This document shows positions 1 to 13,288 of a stretch of 64,000 bases of DNA, one piece after another. The DNA is from Leptodactylus fallax. Taxonomy: Eukaryota > Chordata > Amphibia > Anura > Leptodactylidae. The notes beneath the pieces are model-generated. The model searched no databases. It saw only the letters and a program-made list of their open reading frames with translations, and was not told the DNA's origin. The stretch covers positions 4,204,501-4,268,500 of the forward strand of contig CAMRHE010000063.1 in assembly GCA_947044405.1 (NCBI GenBank), written 5' to 3'. How positions within the stretch are numbered: the first letter of the stretch is position 1; each line of letters starts with the position of its first letter. The position numbers and the translations under genes are program-made.

Positions 1-1216
1 ATGGAGCAGGAAGCAGATAGCGCCATTCTCAGTGTAGTGACCAAACCAGGTTATTACAGATTAGGGAGCTAAGCTGCAGTACCTCAGTTCTTCCACTACA
101 CAAAGAACAGAGCTGTCTGCTTCCTGCTCCATTTTTCGTAACAGCTGATAGGTGGGGATTTGGTTGTCAGACCCCGACTGATCTAATCCTAAGGATAGGT
201 CATCAATATTTTTAGCCCAGAAAAACCCTTTTCCATACACCTTGCTGTACTATTAGCTCAAGGTGATCATGTGGCACGATCACCAGCGAGAAGATAACTG
301 CCATACACAGCCATGATGTCACAAGGACTAGGATTGGAGAAAGCTCAGATCCCAGCAGTTAACCTTTTAAGTTCTGCAACCAAGTGTGAACACAGGACTA
401 TAAAATTGGGTCCCTCCTTTGTACCAGTAACCACCAATCTTAGGGACATGATGGACTGGGCCATTGGCACAATGGAGACAAACTGGGATCAGAAACCATC
501 CACTGGGCTGCCTCATGTAAAAGCCTGTGAAAGTATAAGTACGCCAATGTATTGTAAGTAAAACGAAATAATGTAAAATGAAAGTCCTTTTGTGGGATCA
601 AAAAGTTAAATGAAATAAAATAAAGTATTATTAAAACATGATAAAAAATAACCATTAAATGTGTATCAAAATATATACATTTTAAATTTAGAGTTGGACA
701 ACATACAAAACAATGGGAAAAAAGGCAGAATATAGATACACATAAAAATAAACTACAACTTGCTCTCCAAAAATCAATACCCTACATTGCTGCACTGATG
801 CAAAAAAAAAAAAATTGAGGATTGTGAAAAAAAATTTGTGCAGTTCTAAAGGCTAAGCTAAAATTGTAAATAATGGATCTTGGTTTATCTTCTTTTTGTC
901 AGGTCGGTTCTATTCTGTATGTGAGGAAGCTTGGTAACAACTAACATGGCCACCACTGGGGTTCTTAAAGGGACGCGTTCTATTCCATTGGGTTTTGGTG
1001 TTTAAGACAAAAATAATAACATAGTCTGCAACATTATATTTGCTGATAGAGACTGGAAAGACCCCCTAAATAGAAGACATACATACAGGGTAGCAGAGTG
1101 TAGCGGCTGTAGTTATTTGTGTGTCTTTTCCAGCAGACTCATCCTCATATGTAATGTCTATGTAATAAATAACAGTCTGATAAGTGGAGAAGGAAACATA
1201 TTTCTTTAATAAGATA
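1..1216. other. Non-coding, no gene seen
   Basis: No open frame here resembles a protein and I recognise no repeat with defined ends. The stretch from about 560 to 900 is A/T-rich. It ends at the TA target site of the Tc1-like element that follows. Confidence 0.6.
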
Positions 1217-1218
1217 TA

Positions 1219-2161
<943 letters not shown>

Positions 2162-2163
2162 TA

Positions 2164-5100
2164 TTACAAATTTTTGTTCACATTCACGTATACTATCCAC
2201 TTATGAAAAGCTGCTTTATAACTGGAGGCACACTTTAAGAAGACTTTATTATTGTTATGGCATGGTATTTCAATGCCAAAATTGTGTCTTTGTCACGCCA
2301 GTAAGTTGCAAACATGCAAAATATAGAACTAAAGACTAAGTAACCAGTGATATCAGACAGAGGAAGTGATAGATCGTGTATGATTTACAGTAACAACGTC
2401 CAATGTCCAAACACAGGGTGAAGTGTGTGGTATACAGTGAGAGACACAAAGCTAAGCAGCCGATTGTCTCTGTTGGACAGAATGAGGTCCATATGACCAT
2501 GAAAATAAAAATTATAGAACAAAAAAGGAACTGATAAATGTAAAGATAAGGAAATCATGAGTCAAAGGAAATGAGGCATCAATTCATGGCTCCAAAATTC
2601 GAGAGAATTGTCTTCTTCAGGTATCTGCTCTATGTGTACGTGGGTGGCAAGGGTTGAGCCAACTTATTGTATTTTGGGCAGGTTATCATATGTATATTGG
2701 AGCCACCCATCTCCATGACTCCGTACTAGAGGTGGGCGAATCAGTTCGTAACAAACCGGATTTGACTTGAATATTCCAAAAGTCTTAGGTTCGTCCCGAA
2801 AGTAAAATTATTTTACTCTGGAGAAGAGACCCCACAGTATAATAATTTCACTTCCAGTTCTATTCAAACTTGTTCGACCCGAAACGAATCTTTGGGCTAA
2901 ACAATCTGAACCTGAAACAAAAAAAAATCTCTAGAGGTTGGTCCATCCTTACTCGCTACATACTCACCATTCTACAGTAGATTATAATGGATGGTCCTTC
3001 CTTTACATTCTTTTATTTTAGATATTCACCTGAAATCTTGTATATAGGACTACATGTAATAGTTAATCACTAGTATAGCCCATTGTGTTCTTACTATACT
3101 ATACTTACAGTATACTTGTACATTCAGCATGCATATTTGAAGATTGCCGCTGACCCATATGCCAGACATATGCAACTGGATACCTATACAGGGCTGTACG
3201 CATTTTCTTGTGGGATCCCTTTGTGTTATTAAAGCCCTATATAATTACCAGAAAAATTGGCTAGAATTTGACCACATAAATTTTTTTACAAACTAAAAAA
3301 AGTCAAATTTTTTTGTTCTAAAACTATTTCTATACAATAATAAAAAGGAAATTTGTAGAAAATGAATTCAAATATTTTTCCTACACAATACACTTTAAAT
3401 AAACATACTGAGAGTAATGTATATTATATATTAGTTAACATTATATTATTTTATACGGTATTATATTATTCTGGGTTATTTTAACTTATTATAAATGCTC
3501 TTGGAAAAATACTCTTATGTATTGTATTATATTATATTGATTTATGTTATTTTAAGTGATATTATACATGTTCTTGGAACAATACTGTTTTTGTATAGTT
3601 TTATATTATTTTATGTTATATTATATTAAAACATATTATACATGCTCTTGGAACATTGTTCTAATGTGACTTATTACAAACAATCCTGAAATAGCCTTCA
3701 CAAATAATATTTAAATATATTAATAAATATATAAATACATACATAAATTCAGATAAAATCCACATATCAAATAAAATTTATAAATGTATATTTTTGGGCT
3801 GAATTTTTAGAATTCTAGCAGTATTGTCAGAATACAACAATTCAATAAAATACAGCCGGGGAAATGTGCAGATAATAATATATTCCAGTCCAGGCTCTAC
3901 ACGTGGTAATGGACTTTTCACTTGTCACATCTGACTTCTGCTCTAAGACTTGACGCTAACCATCCTTTTCTCAGACTTTTGAGTCTGTCATGCCATCCAG
4001 CTATAGAGAGGCCTGGTGACAAGCCTCAGAGTGACTACAGCAGGCCTGGGACTACTAAGTAGAGAGAAGGAGGCACTTAGCTGTTTAGTCTACCAATCAG
4101 ATTGGTGACAAGAAGTCTAGAGCGCCATAGAATTGAGTTGAAGATGAAGCAATTCCAGTAGTGTGGGAATAACTATAGAAGGCTGGTCCTAGACCCTTAA
4201 GATTGTTAACCCTTCTGTATGTCTTAACTCACTTTCATTTCTATTTTTTTGCATAATTTTATTTTTTACATATATATTTTAATAGCTGTTTTGCTGGTGC
4301 TAAAAATAAATTATATTAATTTAAATTATATAAATTTTAAATATTTTAAAATATAACATAATAACAATAAAACAATTTTTATTAAATGTTGTTCATAATA
4401 TTTATCATTTGAAATAATTATGTTTTTATTAAAATAGTATTATCTAAATTGTTAATTAGTTTTAACTGTAATAGTATATAAATTAATATATTATTTTACA
4501 ATTATGTTAGAATTTTTAAACATTGCGATCACTATTATTTAGTATTTTATAAAACTAAATAACGTTACTAAATTCTAGGTTTTAGGTTTGGGCAAAAATA
4601 ACAAATTTTTTGGAGGCAATACATAATAATAAGAAGTAGAAGAACAAAATTAGATGATTATTATTACTACTATTAGTAGTAGTATAATTATTATTTTGCA
4701 TGTCATTTATGTTCACATTATTATAATTAATGATTTATGCAATACTAGAAACTTCCAGAATCAGAATTTTGATACCTTATTTGAAAAAAATTGTGATTTT
4801 AAAGCAAGAACAATACAATATTCTAATAGCATTTAATAGTATCTCACCTTTTTGGTACTATTGTTTCACCTTTTATTCTTATGAGTGGATATAATTAAAC
4901 ATTTTGAACCTAAAAAATTATCATATTTTGTAAGATCAAATTCGGATAATTAAATATAAATCAAAATTTTCTAGTCTGGAAAAATTTAATTAAATTCCAG
5001 TCATTGTGTAAATACCCTATTAGGGTAATAAACTGAAGTCAGTTATTCATAACCAGTTTGTAGATGCTTTACATGGACAGCCCAAAGAATTTCAAAGTGA

Positions 5101-5238
5101 ATTTAATGTAATGTTTTATTTAATATGTGGTGGTGCTGAGGGTAGATCAGCTGATTGCTAGGGTATTGTAACGAGATTAATTTTGGGGTATCCTCTTCAA
5201 AAGAAAATAATCCCTTTGCTGTCTACTATAGATGGGCG
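2164..5238. other. AT-rich non-coding DNA with repeat fragments
   Basis: No gene is seen. At about 2726-2945 there is a repeat fragment that begins with a GGTGGGCGAA-type end and contains a copy of the GGGTCT palindrome seen elsewhere in the window (around 2810-2850). About 3400-3680 is built from imprecise repeats of TTATATTATT. About 4240-4560 is extremely A/T-rich. A region near 3900-4230 is of normal composition but has no convincing open frame. Confidence 0.5.
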
Positions 5239-5690
5239 TGTAGAATACTGTCAGGGCAACTAGGAACCTATCTATAATACATAATGTAGAATACTGTCAG
5301 GGCAACTAGGAACCTATCTATAAAACATAGTGTAGAACACTGTCAGGGCTCCTAGGAACCTATCTATAAAACATAGTGTAGAACACTGTCAGGGCTCCTA
5401 GGACCTTATCTATAAAACATAGTGTAAAACACTGTCAGGGCTCCTAGGAACCTATCTATAAAACATAGTGTAGAATACTGTCAGGGCTCCTAGGAACCTA
5501 TCTATAAAACATAGTGTAGAACACTGTCAGGGCTCCTAGGAACCGATCTATAAAACATAGTGTAGAATACTTCGGGCAACCTATCTATAAAACATAGTGT
5601 AGAACACTGTCAGGGCTCCTAGGAACCTATCTATAAAACATAGTGTAGAACACTGTCAGCGGCTCTCCTAGGAACCTATCTATAAAACCA
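5239..5690 (+). repeat. 46-bp satellite array, left arm
   Basis: About ten tandem copies of a 46-bp unit run head to tail. The unit starts GTAGAACACTGTCAGGG, continues CTCCTAGGAACCTATC and ends TATAAAACATAGT. Units differ at a few positions (for example GGCAAC versus GGCTCC), and one near 5565 is shortened. The same unit continues in the opposite orientation beyond 5838, so this is one arm of a large palindrome. Confidence 0.93.
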
Positions 5691-5837
5691 TGCTTTATAG
5701 ATGGCTCCTAGGAGCCCTGACACTGTCTACACTAGGGCTCCTAGGAAGTCCAGGACCCGCAGTGTTATACTATGTTTTAAAACATAGTGTAGAACACTGT
5801 TCAGGGAGCCCTACTCTACAGGAACATATCTATAGAA
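5691..5837. repeat. Rearranged spacer at the centre of the inverted satellite
   Basis: This holds scrambled partial units in both orientations, including small inverted pieces such as TGTTTTAAAACA and fragments of the AGGAGCCCTGACA core. It marks the turn-around between the two arms. Confidence 0.75.
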
Positions 5838-6288
5838 AGGTCCAGGAGCCCTGACAGTGTTCTACACTATGTTTTATAGATAGGTTCCTAGGAGCCCTGA
5901 CAGTGTTCTACACTATGTTTTATGTAGGTTCCTAGGGGCCCTGGCGGCGACAGTATTCTACATTATGTTTTATAGATAGGTTCCTAGGAGCCCTGACAGT
6001 GTTCTACATTATGTTTTATAGATAGGTTCCTAGTTGCCCTGACAGTGTTCTATACTGTTTTATAGATAGTTTCCTAGGAGCCCTGACAGTGTTCTACATT
6101 ATGTTTTATAGATAGGTTCCTAGGAGTCCTGACAGTGTTCTACATTATGTTTTATAGATAGGTTCCTAGTTGCCCTGACAGTATTCTACACTATGTTTTA
6201 TAGATAGGTTCCTAGTTGCCCTGACAGTGTTCTATACTGTTTTATAGATAGGTTCCTAGGAGCCCTGGCAGTGTTCTACACTATCTAT
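5838..6288 (-). repeat. 46-bp satellite array, right (inverted) arm
   Basis: About ten copies of the left-arm unit in reverse complement: TTTTATAGATAGGTTCCTAG, then GAGCCCTGACAGTGTTCTAC. Units vary between TTCCTAGGAGCC and TTCCTAGTTGCC, the same alternative seen in the left arm. Together the arms could fold into a hairpin of roughly 450 bp per side. Confidence 0.93.
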
Positions 6289-6344
6289 CTAATTTAAAGC
6301 TCTCTTAGTCAAAAACAGGCAAAGTTATGTAAAAATGAAAGCGA

Positions 6345-6790
6345 CACTATTATACTCTGGGGTCTCTTCAGACCCCAGAGTATGATAGATGGAGGCCCAG
6401 GGGAGGTGACAAAAATAAAAAACATTTATATTCACCTCTTTTGGGCCGCCTCTCTTTGTGACATCTGATGCTCTCCTATGACGTCATGACGATCGGCATA
6501 CCTATGTGATCACTGGTGGCCTAGTGACAGACCTCAGTGGTGACCATGGGTGCATGACGTCACATGAGAGCACCAGATGCCATGAGGATGCCCAAAAGGG
6601 GTAAATGAAAGTGAGTATAAATGTTTTTTTTATTTTTGTCACCAACCCAACTCCAAAGAGACCCCAGAGTATAATGCGGCAGCCATTTTAGTTTACTCGA
6701 GACGAATCTTCATTTGTTCAGTTTAGAAAAAAACAAAAAAAACTATTTGAAATATGAAATATTTGGGTCAAACCTGGCTCGGTACGAGTC
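6345..6790. mobile_element. Foldback element with terminal hairpins (GGGGTCT family, copy A)
   Basis: The left boundary is a self-complementary hairpin: ACTCTGGGGTCTC, a short loop, then GACCCCAGAGT. A related half-palindrome, GAGACCCCAGAGTATAAT, lies at about 6658-6676. Between them is a second, imperfect inverted repeat around a GC-rich centre with paired TGACGTCA-like sites. About 100 bp of flanking sequence after the right hairpin is shared with the copy near 16.8-17.1 kb. No coding capacity is present. Confidence 0.7.
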
Positions 6791-6887
6791 TGTTCGTCCA
6801 TCTCAACTACAAACCAGGGATGTCCAGCAGTAACTCATTTCTTCTCCTTCCATAAAAATAATACACACTACAGGTTCCATTATGTTT

Positions 6888-7217
6888 TTACGATACACCA
6901 TAAATGCCAGATACTAACCCAACAGAAGATTGGGTAACCTTCTTAATAGTCACTAGGACTAGTTGAGAATACTGTGCCCACATGGGATGTCCCTCCTGAT
7001 GATATAGGGGGTGCTTGCGTGCCCTCCCCCTTATGGCATCTCCCTCTTCTAGAGAGACAAATGTGGGCTGCACTGAGAAATACTTGTATGGCGGACCTCT
7101 GTTCTCCCAATAAGTGAGAGTCCCAGAGGTAAAGGACCCCTTCCTGTGAATATTTTGTTTGAATACCCCTATTATGAGTAATATAAGGTGTGGTGACTTA
7201 TAAAGCTGAATCGGCAA
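6888..7217 (-). other. Unassigned open frame of 109 codons
   Basis: An open frame with a non-repetitive-looking translation and no recognised domain. The N-terminal part has a short hydrophobic stretch (LILLIIGVF). A possible splice acceptor (TTCACAG) lies upstream of the GSFTSGTLTYWENRG segment, but without a good pyrimidine tract. I do not recognise the product. It lies next to another unassigned open frame on the same strand, so the two may be exons of one gene, or both may be chance. Confidence 0.15.
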
Positions 7218-7298
7218 TCATCTGACGTCTACGGCCAGTGAGAATAGCTGCCATCTCCATATAGGACAGAAATCATTTTACTTTATACCCCGCCATTC

Positions 7299-7766
7299 TT
7301 ACCAGCCTTTTGATCTTGCAGAGACAGAAGAAAATCCTGTCATATTTCTGGCAGAACTTATCCATAAGTATAAACTCCATCCTCCAATACAATAAAGTGT
7401 GTACATAGACGTACTCTTTATAGTTTGGACTTTGATGTGATTTAATAAACATGGAAAACCATGGACAACATCAAACACAAGATTAAGAAAAAAATAATAA
7501 TAACATACAGTGACAGGAGTTTGATCCGAAGTGGATGAGGTCACACGTTTTCCATTCAATTCATTTACAAAAATGTTGGTGGTATCTGCTATAACATCGT
7601 GTGGACTGCAATGTATAGCAGCCGCATAAGCATTGGCTTCAATCTCTGTGGAAACTATTGAGTTAATAATTTTTAGGTCTAGAACATTTGTGGGTAGACA
7701 TAGAGAAATTAGGACTGTTAGTAAATATATATTTTTAAAAAAAACATTTTTGGACTGATCTAGCAT
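7299..7766 (-). CDS. Possible first exon of a secreted or membrane protein (hypothetical)
   Basis: The minus-strand frame starts with Met, followed within 10 residues by a hydrophobic stretch (YLLTVLISLCLP) that resembles a signal peptide. A polar segment with one Cys (AAIHCSPHD) and two N-x-S/T-like sites comes next. At codons for TPVT the DNA reads ACT|GTATGT, an acceptable 5' splice site, so the exon probably ends near 7509 and the downstream residues are intronic. A small second exon could lie between a CCAG acceptor and a CTG|GTAAGA donor near 7305-7350. I do not recognise the protein. It may be a spurious frame in non-coding DNA. Confidence 0.25.
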   Translation of the reverse strand: MLDQSKNVFFKNIYLLTVLISLCLPTNVLDLKIINSIVSTEIEANAYAAAIHCSPHDVIADTTNIFVNELNGKRVTSSTSDQTPVTVCYYYFFLNLVFDVVHGFPCLLNHIKVQTIKSTSMYTLYCIGGWSLYLWISSARNMTGFSSVSARSKGW

Positions 7767-7854
7767 TTTTTTCCCAAATCCCCTATTAGGAAATTCAGAG
7801 TCCCTTGTTCATGACCTCCAGGTTGACTACAAAGAGCATCTGGAGGACTTTAAG

Positions 7855-8012
7855 GCCCCACATTGCAGAAACGCAACTTTTTTAGTTGCAGATTTTGTTG
7901 CAGTTTTTTGAGCCAAAGTCAGGAGTGGATTGAGAAAAAGGTAGAAGTATAAGAACTTCCTATATATTTCCCATTCCTTTTGTAGACATTCTTGGCTTTG
8001 GCTCAAAAAAAG
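7855..8012. mobile_element. MITE of the TTGCAGATTTTGTTGC family, partial copy
   Basis: The left arm reads GGCCCCACATTGCAGAAACG and continues TTGCAGATTTTGTTGCAG. It is followed by the conserved centre GAGCCAAAGTCAGGAGTGG and a GGCTTTGGCTCAAAAA right-arm start. The right terminal arm is missing. Two fuller copies lie at about 16.08 and 16.85 kb. Confidence 0.7.
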
Positions 8013-9296
8013 TGGGTGGGATTTTTCAAAAGTGGGTGGTGTTTCACGAGTGGGGTTGGACTCCTGTGGAGACCCACAGATTTACTAAAACATTTAGGGC
8101 AAATCTATACCTGCTCATGGCAAGTGTAGATTTCAATTGCTGCCACCACCATAGCCACGGATGGAAGGAAGTGTAATAATGTACCTTTAATAAATTTGGC
8201 AGATTGCACTCTAACGTACTGCCATGACACGGTAGTCTCAATAATTCTCCTCTTTGACCATTGAAGTAGTAGACCACAGGCAGTCCTGGGCAGGGTGACC
8301 ACAGTACCAGAGGTTCTTCCAGTGGACCCAAGCTCTAACACAATAATGGTCCAGCAGAAAACTCCCAAATTGGAAGGTCTATTTTTTAGGGCTTGTTAAA
8401 GTGTGGGCCCCCAGAATCATATTTGGTGGGCCCAAGGAACTGAGTACAGATGACTATACTGAATTTCCATGGTTCTATATAGTCAAGAGTAGTCACAAAA
8501 GCCTATATTGGTAGCATAAAAGCAGAACTTTTGTCTCTTGTATGGTTCAGATTAGTATACGATATGGGGACGTAGAAAGTTTTTTTCAACCATATGATTT
8601 GTGCCCAGGTATTTAAGGGAAAGTTTATAGAAAATTCAACCATGAGAGCTCTGGTTATCATGGCTTGTGTTGAGTTAATGTTATTTGACAACATTCATAG
8701 AACGTCATGAAATAGCTCTCGGAGTGCCTTGTAATGGATGGTGATACGTGATTTACATATCTCTTTATCAGCAAAAACTGAGAAAATGATTTTGACCCAG
8801 GGCTGCACACAGGTGCGCGGGGAAATGTTTGTTTCTTTTGCCAGTTCAGCACTAACAGGTCAGGTCCAATGTATAAACTATGGAGAGTATTAACAGTATA
8901 CGCTGTCACAGATGTTTTGGCTACGGCTTCTACTTTAGATCATAGCAGTGGATATGTATATGAGCCTCGCAAAAGAAACATCAATTTTCCCTAGACAGGG
9001 CGTATACTAGGTCTACTACGTACACAATTACCAGGTATGTGATATAGAAAGTCCATTAGAAGCATATACAACCAGTATGCTGTATCACCATAGACTACTA
9101 TGGGCCCTTGCCTCAAACTGGACACGGAAACTGAGATTTTCCCCCAATTTAGTGACTTGTACTATCAAGGTGAATATTTTGAAGCTGACCATAGGTGTCA
9201 TGTTATGACGGAGTCAGAAGAGACATCTGTTCATAGTTATTATGTCTATGGCTAGCTGGAAGAGGTTGTCTGGGATATTTAGTGATAAACTTTCCC
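8013..9296. other. Non-coding, no gene seen
   Basis: Open frames here are short and overlap in several frames without family resemblance. No terminal repeats or tandem arrays were seen. Confidence 0.4.
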
Positions 9297-9472
9297 TAGG
9301 ATAGACCATTATCATACATTGGGAGGGGTCTAACAACTTGTAACAAAGTGGTTGCAACACTTTGGATTTTCTTCCGCCATAGCGCCTTACATATGAGTGT
9401 GGCTGTGACTGGTATTGCAAGAGGTTGTGGCACTTGGTGGAGTCCTTCATTATTTATCCAAGCAAATCGCCA

Positions 9473-9518
<46 letters not shown>

Positions 9519-10140
9519 GGTGGCTGTGACTGGTAATGCAAGAGATTGTGATGGTGAAATTATTTCATTATTTTTATTTAATTTTTTTTTTTGTAAATAA
9601 CGTTTTATTGGATTTTCAAAATAACACCAAAGAACATACATCGTTGAAAACAATAAGCGTGGCAATACAGACACAAATAAAACGTTCAATGGTTCTGGTA
9701 TATTTTCTGGTATATATTTTTATATATTATATTATTATATATATTTGTATGTATTATTTTTCGAAGTAAAGCGTGGCTGGTATTGCAAGAGGTGGTGGCA
9801 CTTGGTGAAATTCCTTCATAGTGCCATACATATGAGTGTGGCTGTGACTGGTATTGCAAGAGGTAGTGGCACTTGCTTGCTGGATGGAGTTTCATCATTA
9901 TTAAGTAAATTGCCATATATATGAGTGGCTACAGCTGGTATTGGAAGAGGTTGGTGGGATTCCTTCATTATTTATCGAAGTAAAGTATATACAAATATAT
10001 ATAGAAAGATAGATAGGGAGAGAGAGAGTGGCAGTGATTGGTAAGAGGTTGTGGTACTTGGTGGAATCCCTTTATTATTTATCCAAGTAAATTGCCATAT
10101 ATATGAGGGTGGCTGCGGCTGGTATTGTAGCTCAGCCCAT
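9297..10140. repeat. Degenerate tandem repeat of roughly 85-100 bp with AT microsatellite
   Basis: Successive diverged copies share TGGCTGTGACTGGTATTGCA, then AGAGGTTGTGGCACTTGGTG, then TTCATTATTTATCCAAG. They occur near 9399, 9520, 9775, 9835, 9925, 10030 and 10110, with insertions between some copies. A pure AT microsatellite sits inside (9476-9515). There is no coding content; open frames across it run through the AT tract. Confidence 0.7.
9476..9515. repeat. AT dinucleotide microsatellite
   Basis: About 40 bp of uninterrupted AT/TA, inside the degenerate tandem repeat. Confidence 0.95.
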
Positions 10141-13100
10141 TCTAATAAACAGGTCTGAGCTGCAGTACCAGGCATGGCCACACTAATATGTATGGCACTG
10201 TGCCTGGATATACAATTACTTCTGCCAATCTGCTGATATTTTTTGGGATATATTTGAGAAGTGGATTGGTTAGAAAAAACAAAAGAGGGGTCCCCCATAA
10301 GTAATCACCTCTTAGACCATATGGGGTCCATTTATGGTCCATACTCCAGGGCCCTGTTCTTTCTATGACTGTGCTGTATTTATGATCAAACATACTAGTA
10401 TTGCTATGATAGAGTATCTCAAGGAGGTATCTGAAGGAACCAAACTAGACACAAGACCAAACTAGACACAAGCCAATGCGGAAAATCCATGGTCAGACCT
10501 AAACCTACGAGGTGAGGATTAAGACATGGTGCCACAAAGGTTGCTCATTTGGCACTTTGCACTTCTATCTATTTGTGTATGTGAATATTTATATGGTTTG
10601 CCCTACTATAAGGTTTACAGGCTAATGAGGCTTTATCTGACATCCTAAAATATCCTCCTCCAGTATAGGGATCGACCCTTCCTCCAAAACATCACTAACC
10701 CTTTAGATTCTTAATCTTACTTTTCTCGTTATCAGTAAACCTCATTAGTGCTATGATGTTCGGTGCCCCCTCCCCCACACATGGCCCCCTCCCCATTACA
10801 AATCTAAACTAAACTTTTCTGGACTGTATCTTTGTAGTACCCCAAAAGAAACTGAAGAAGTGCCAAAAATAATTTTAGGTTGATTATTCCTGGAGATATA
10901 ATATGGCCAGCATTGATGTATTTGGGAACGTTGTACATTCGGGAGAGGTGCATTAATCCAGTTTGGTGTACCTTATCCCATATTCAAAAGAAAAGACAGA
11001 TTAGTCTGTCTCCGGAGCTGGCTCTTATCTATGGGAATGGCAGGGGGCCGCAATCAAAGTGCTCTGCCGGGCCAAGAGAGATTAACCCCCGGACCCAGAG
11101 TACAGTTCTCAGCTGGGCCCCTCTTAACACAACAGACGTCATGTGTGATACACTGACTGTACCAGCACACCTAGAAGATTGTATACACAAAGTACTCAGG
11201 GTTTATATGGAATCATATCATAAAAGTCTAGCCTGAAGGATGACATCAAACTTTTTGGACAAGGTTAACACTTGTGTTATTTTGATAGAACCTTTTATAT
11301 GGGTTTTTTCCTTCACACGAAAGTCAGTGGGGCAAATTTATGAAGACTGGTGTATCGTACACCAGTCTTAATAAAGGCCCCGACTGGAGCAGAGAATGGG
11401 AGATTCATAAATCTGTCGGACATCCCTACGCCAGAACTGGCATAGAACTGGCACAGATTTCCAGAAAATTGGTGTGAGTAATAATAAATCCAAGGTGTCC
11501 CTGCTTCAGCCTGTCCTGATCCCCTCCCCCACTAAGAAGATATTCTCACAGTGTGGTGGACAAGGTGCGGATCTGGGCTTGTACTGCACGTTTGGTGTAA
11601 GAAAGGGCCTTGTGCCAAACCTTCACCTTAATATCTTTCCTCTGAAGAAGAATTCCCCCCATTGTGGTAGAAGAATGGTTACAGCTTAATCCATATTAGT
11701 TTTCTCTACTGAAGTCAACAGTGGTGGCCTTACAGAATTGGGATCCTGGGTTCATATTTTGACAAAGGGCAACATCTCCATGGAGTTTCTATGTCTTTGT
11801 CATGTTTGCGTGGGTTTCTTTCCATACTCCAAAGACATACTCATGAGACAACCTGCCCGCGTGTCTAGAAGAGAGACATTGGATTGTGAGCATCAACACC
11901 ATCATGCTTTGACCCTACAGTGTCATCGGATATGCTGTAGTATCAAAGCATGATGACGTTGACATCTCCCATGTGACCTCTGAGGCCCAATCACAAGTGG
12001 TGGACATCCAAGGAAGAACAACAGAATGTCAACGGATCCCATAGTGGAACCCAGAAAAGGTAAGTTAATGCCTCCATTTATTATATTCTGCAGCCGGAAG
12101 AGACCCAAGAGTATAATAATCAACTTGTCCCCAAATTTCCAGTTCAGACCAAAAAAATTTCCCAGGCAAACAACTATATTCACAAAATGAATCAGGATAG
12201 GAAATATCTTGCTGATCATTGGAGGCCTGACCACTGGGACTCCTGCCAGTCAGGAGAATTGGGGTCTCATTCCCTATCCCCCATGGAGAAAGACAGGTGC
12301 TGTACTTGGCTATCTAAGTGAAAGAAGTGGCTGGGCATGCATCAGTTACTCCATGGGACCCCTTTTCTAATGATCAGTGGGGGTCCCAGAGGGACACATG
12401 CACTTTTGGCCAAGGCGAGTGTTCATGTGCATTCAACCATCAGCTGTTGAAAGTATCTGGACTGCTACTCCAAGGGGATAGGTAAAAGAGAGGAAGACTA
12501 GGGGCGTAGCTATAAGGCATGCAGAGGTGGCAATCGCTACCAAGCTCTGGTGGCCTAGGGGACCCAAAGGCCTCATCACACCAGTATTATACTGTACATA
12601 GCACATAGTAAGCGGGGGCCCTATTACAGACTTTGCAGTGCCCAGGAACCTCTAGTTACACAGGCAGAGACATAGACTTTCTGTCTGCCCGCAAACAAGG
12701 GTGTGGGGAAATCAAAAATTATTATTTTCCATGATGGGAAAGATGCAAGATGTAAACTACAATATCCTGGTCTTCCCACAATGCAACGGCTCCTTCAGAA
12801 ATAAAACAGCCGCACGATAGAGTTGCAGAAATTACATAAAAGGGGTTACAGTCATCCTCAGTTTACCCATCCAGATTACCGAACACCAATTTACCGGCCA
12901 TGTGCGCGGTTTATAAATAGCAGAGCGTTCGCTGTAACTACTTGGCACGTGTTCTGCCGCACATCTGTTAGAAAGTTTATCTCATTTTACAATGTTACAA
13001 TGTAATCTTTATAGATAATGTATCAAAAAGAACAGCATAAAAAAGCCGTAAAGTCAAACAAACCTAAAACCTTGTTAACTCGAGTGAAATCACATACTTT

Positions 13101-13284
13101 ACAATCTACCTCGTATTTTTTGACCAGTGCGTACATTTTTCTAGTCGTCGCAAATAAAACAATATAGTAAAGGTGTCTCTTCTTCCAAATCATAAAATTG
13201 AGATAAATCGTCCTGTTCTTGTAGTGTGCTCAGTATTTCACTTGCTAGAGCTGAAGCTTGTGCTACAGAGCTGTTCTTCCTACT
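10141..13284. other. Non-coding with MITE fragments, no gene seen
   Basis: Fragments that can be named are a palindromic repeat at about 11330-11475 (ACTGGTGTA, TCG, TACACCAGT core), a GGGTCT-family fragment at about 11900-12130 (TGAGGCCCAATCACA, then GAGACCCAAGAGTATAATA), and a frog-type repeat with GATCATTGGAGG and GATCAGTGGGGGTCCC at about 12180-12400. The rest shows no structure that I can support. Confidence 0.45.
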
Positions 13285-13288
13285 TTAA

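Noticed and set aside
5239..6288. A CRISPR-like array of regularly spaced repeats
   Set aside because: The 46-bp units abut with no unique spacers, the array inverts half-way, and the sequence is vertebrate; it is a satellite.
10880..11236. A 118-codon plus-strand frame
   Set aside because: No recognisable domain, no splice context, and mixed composition; probably a chance frame in non-coding DNA.
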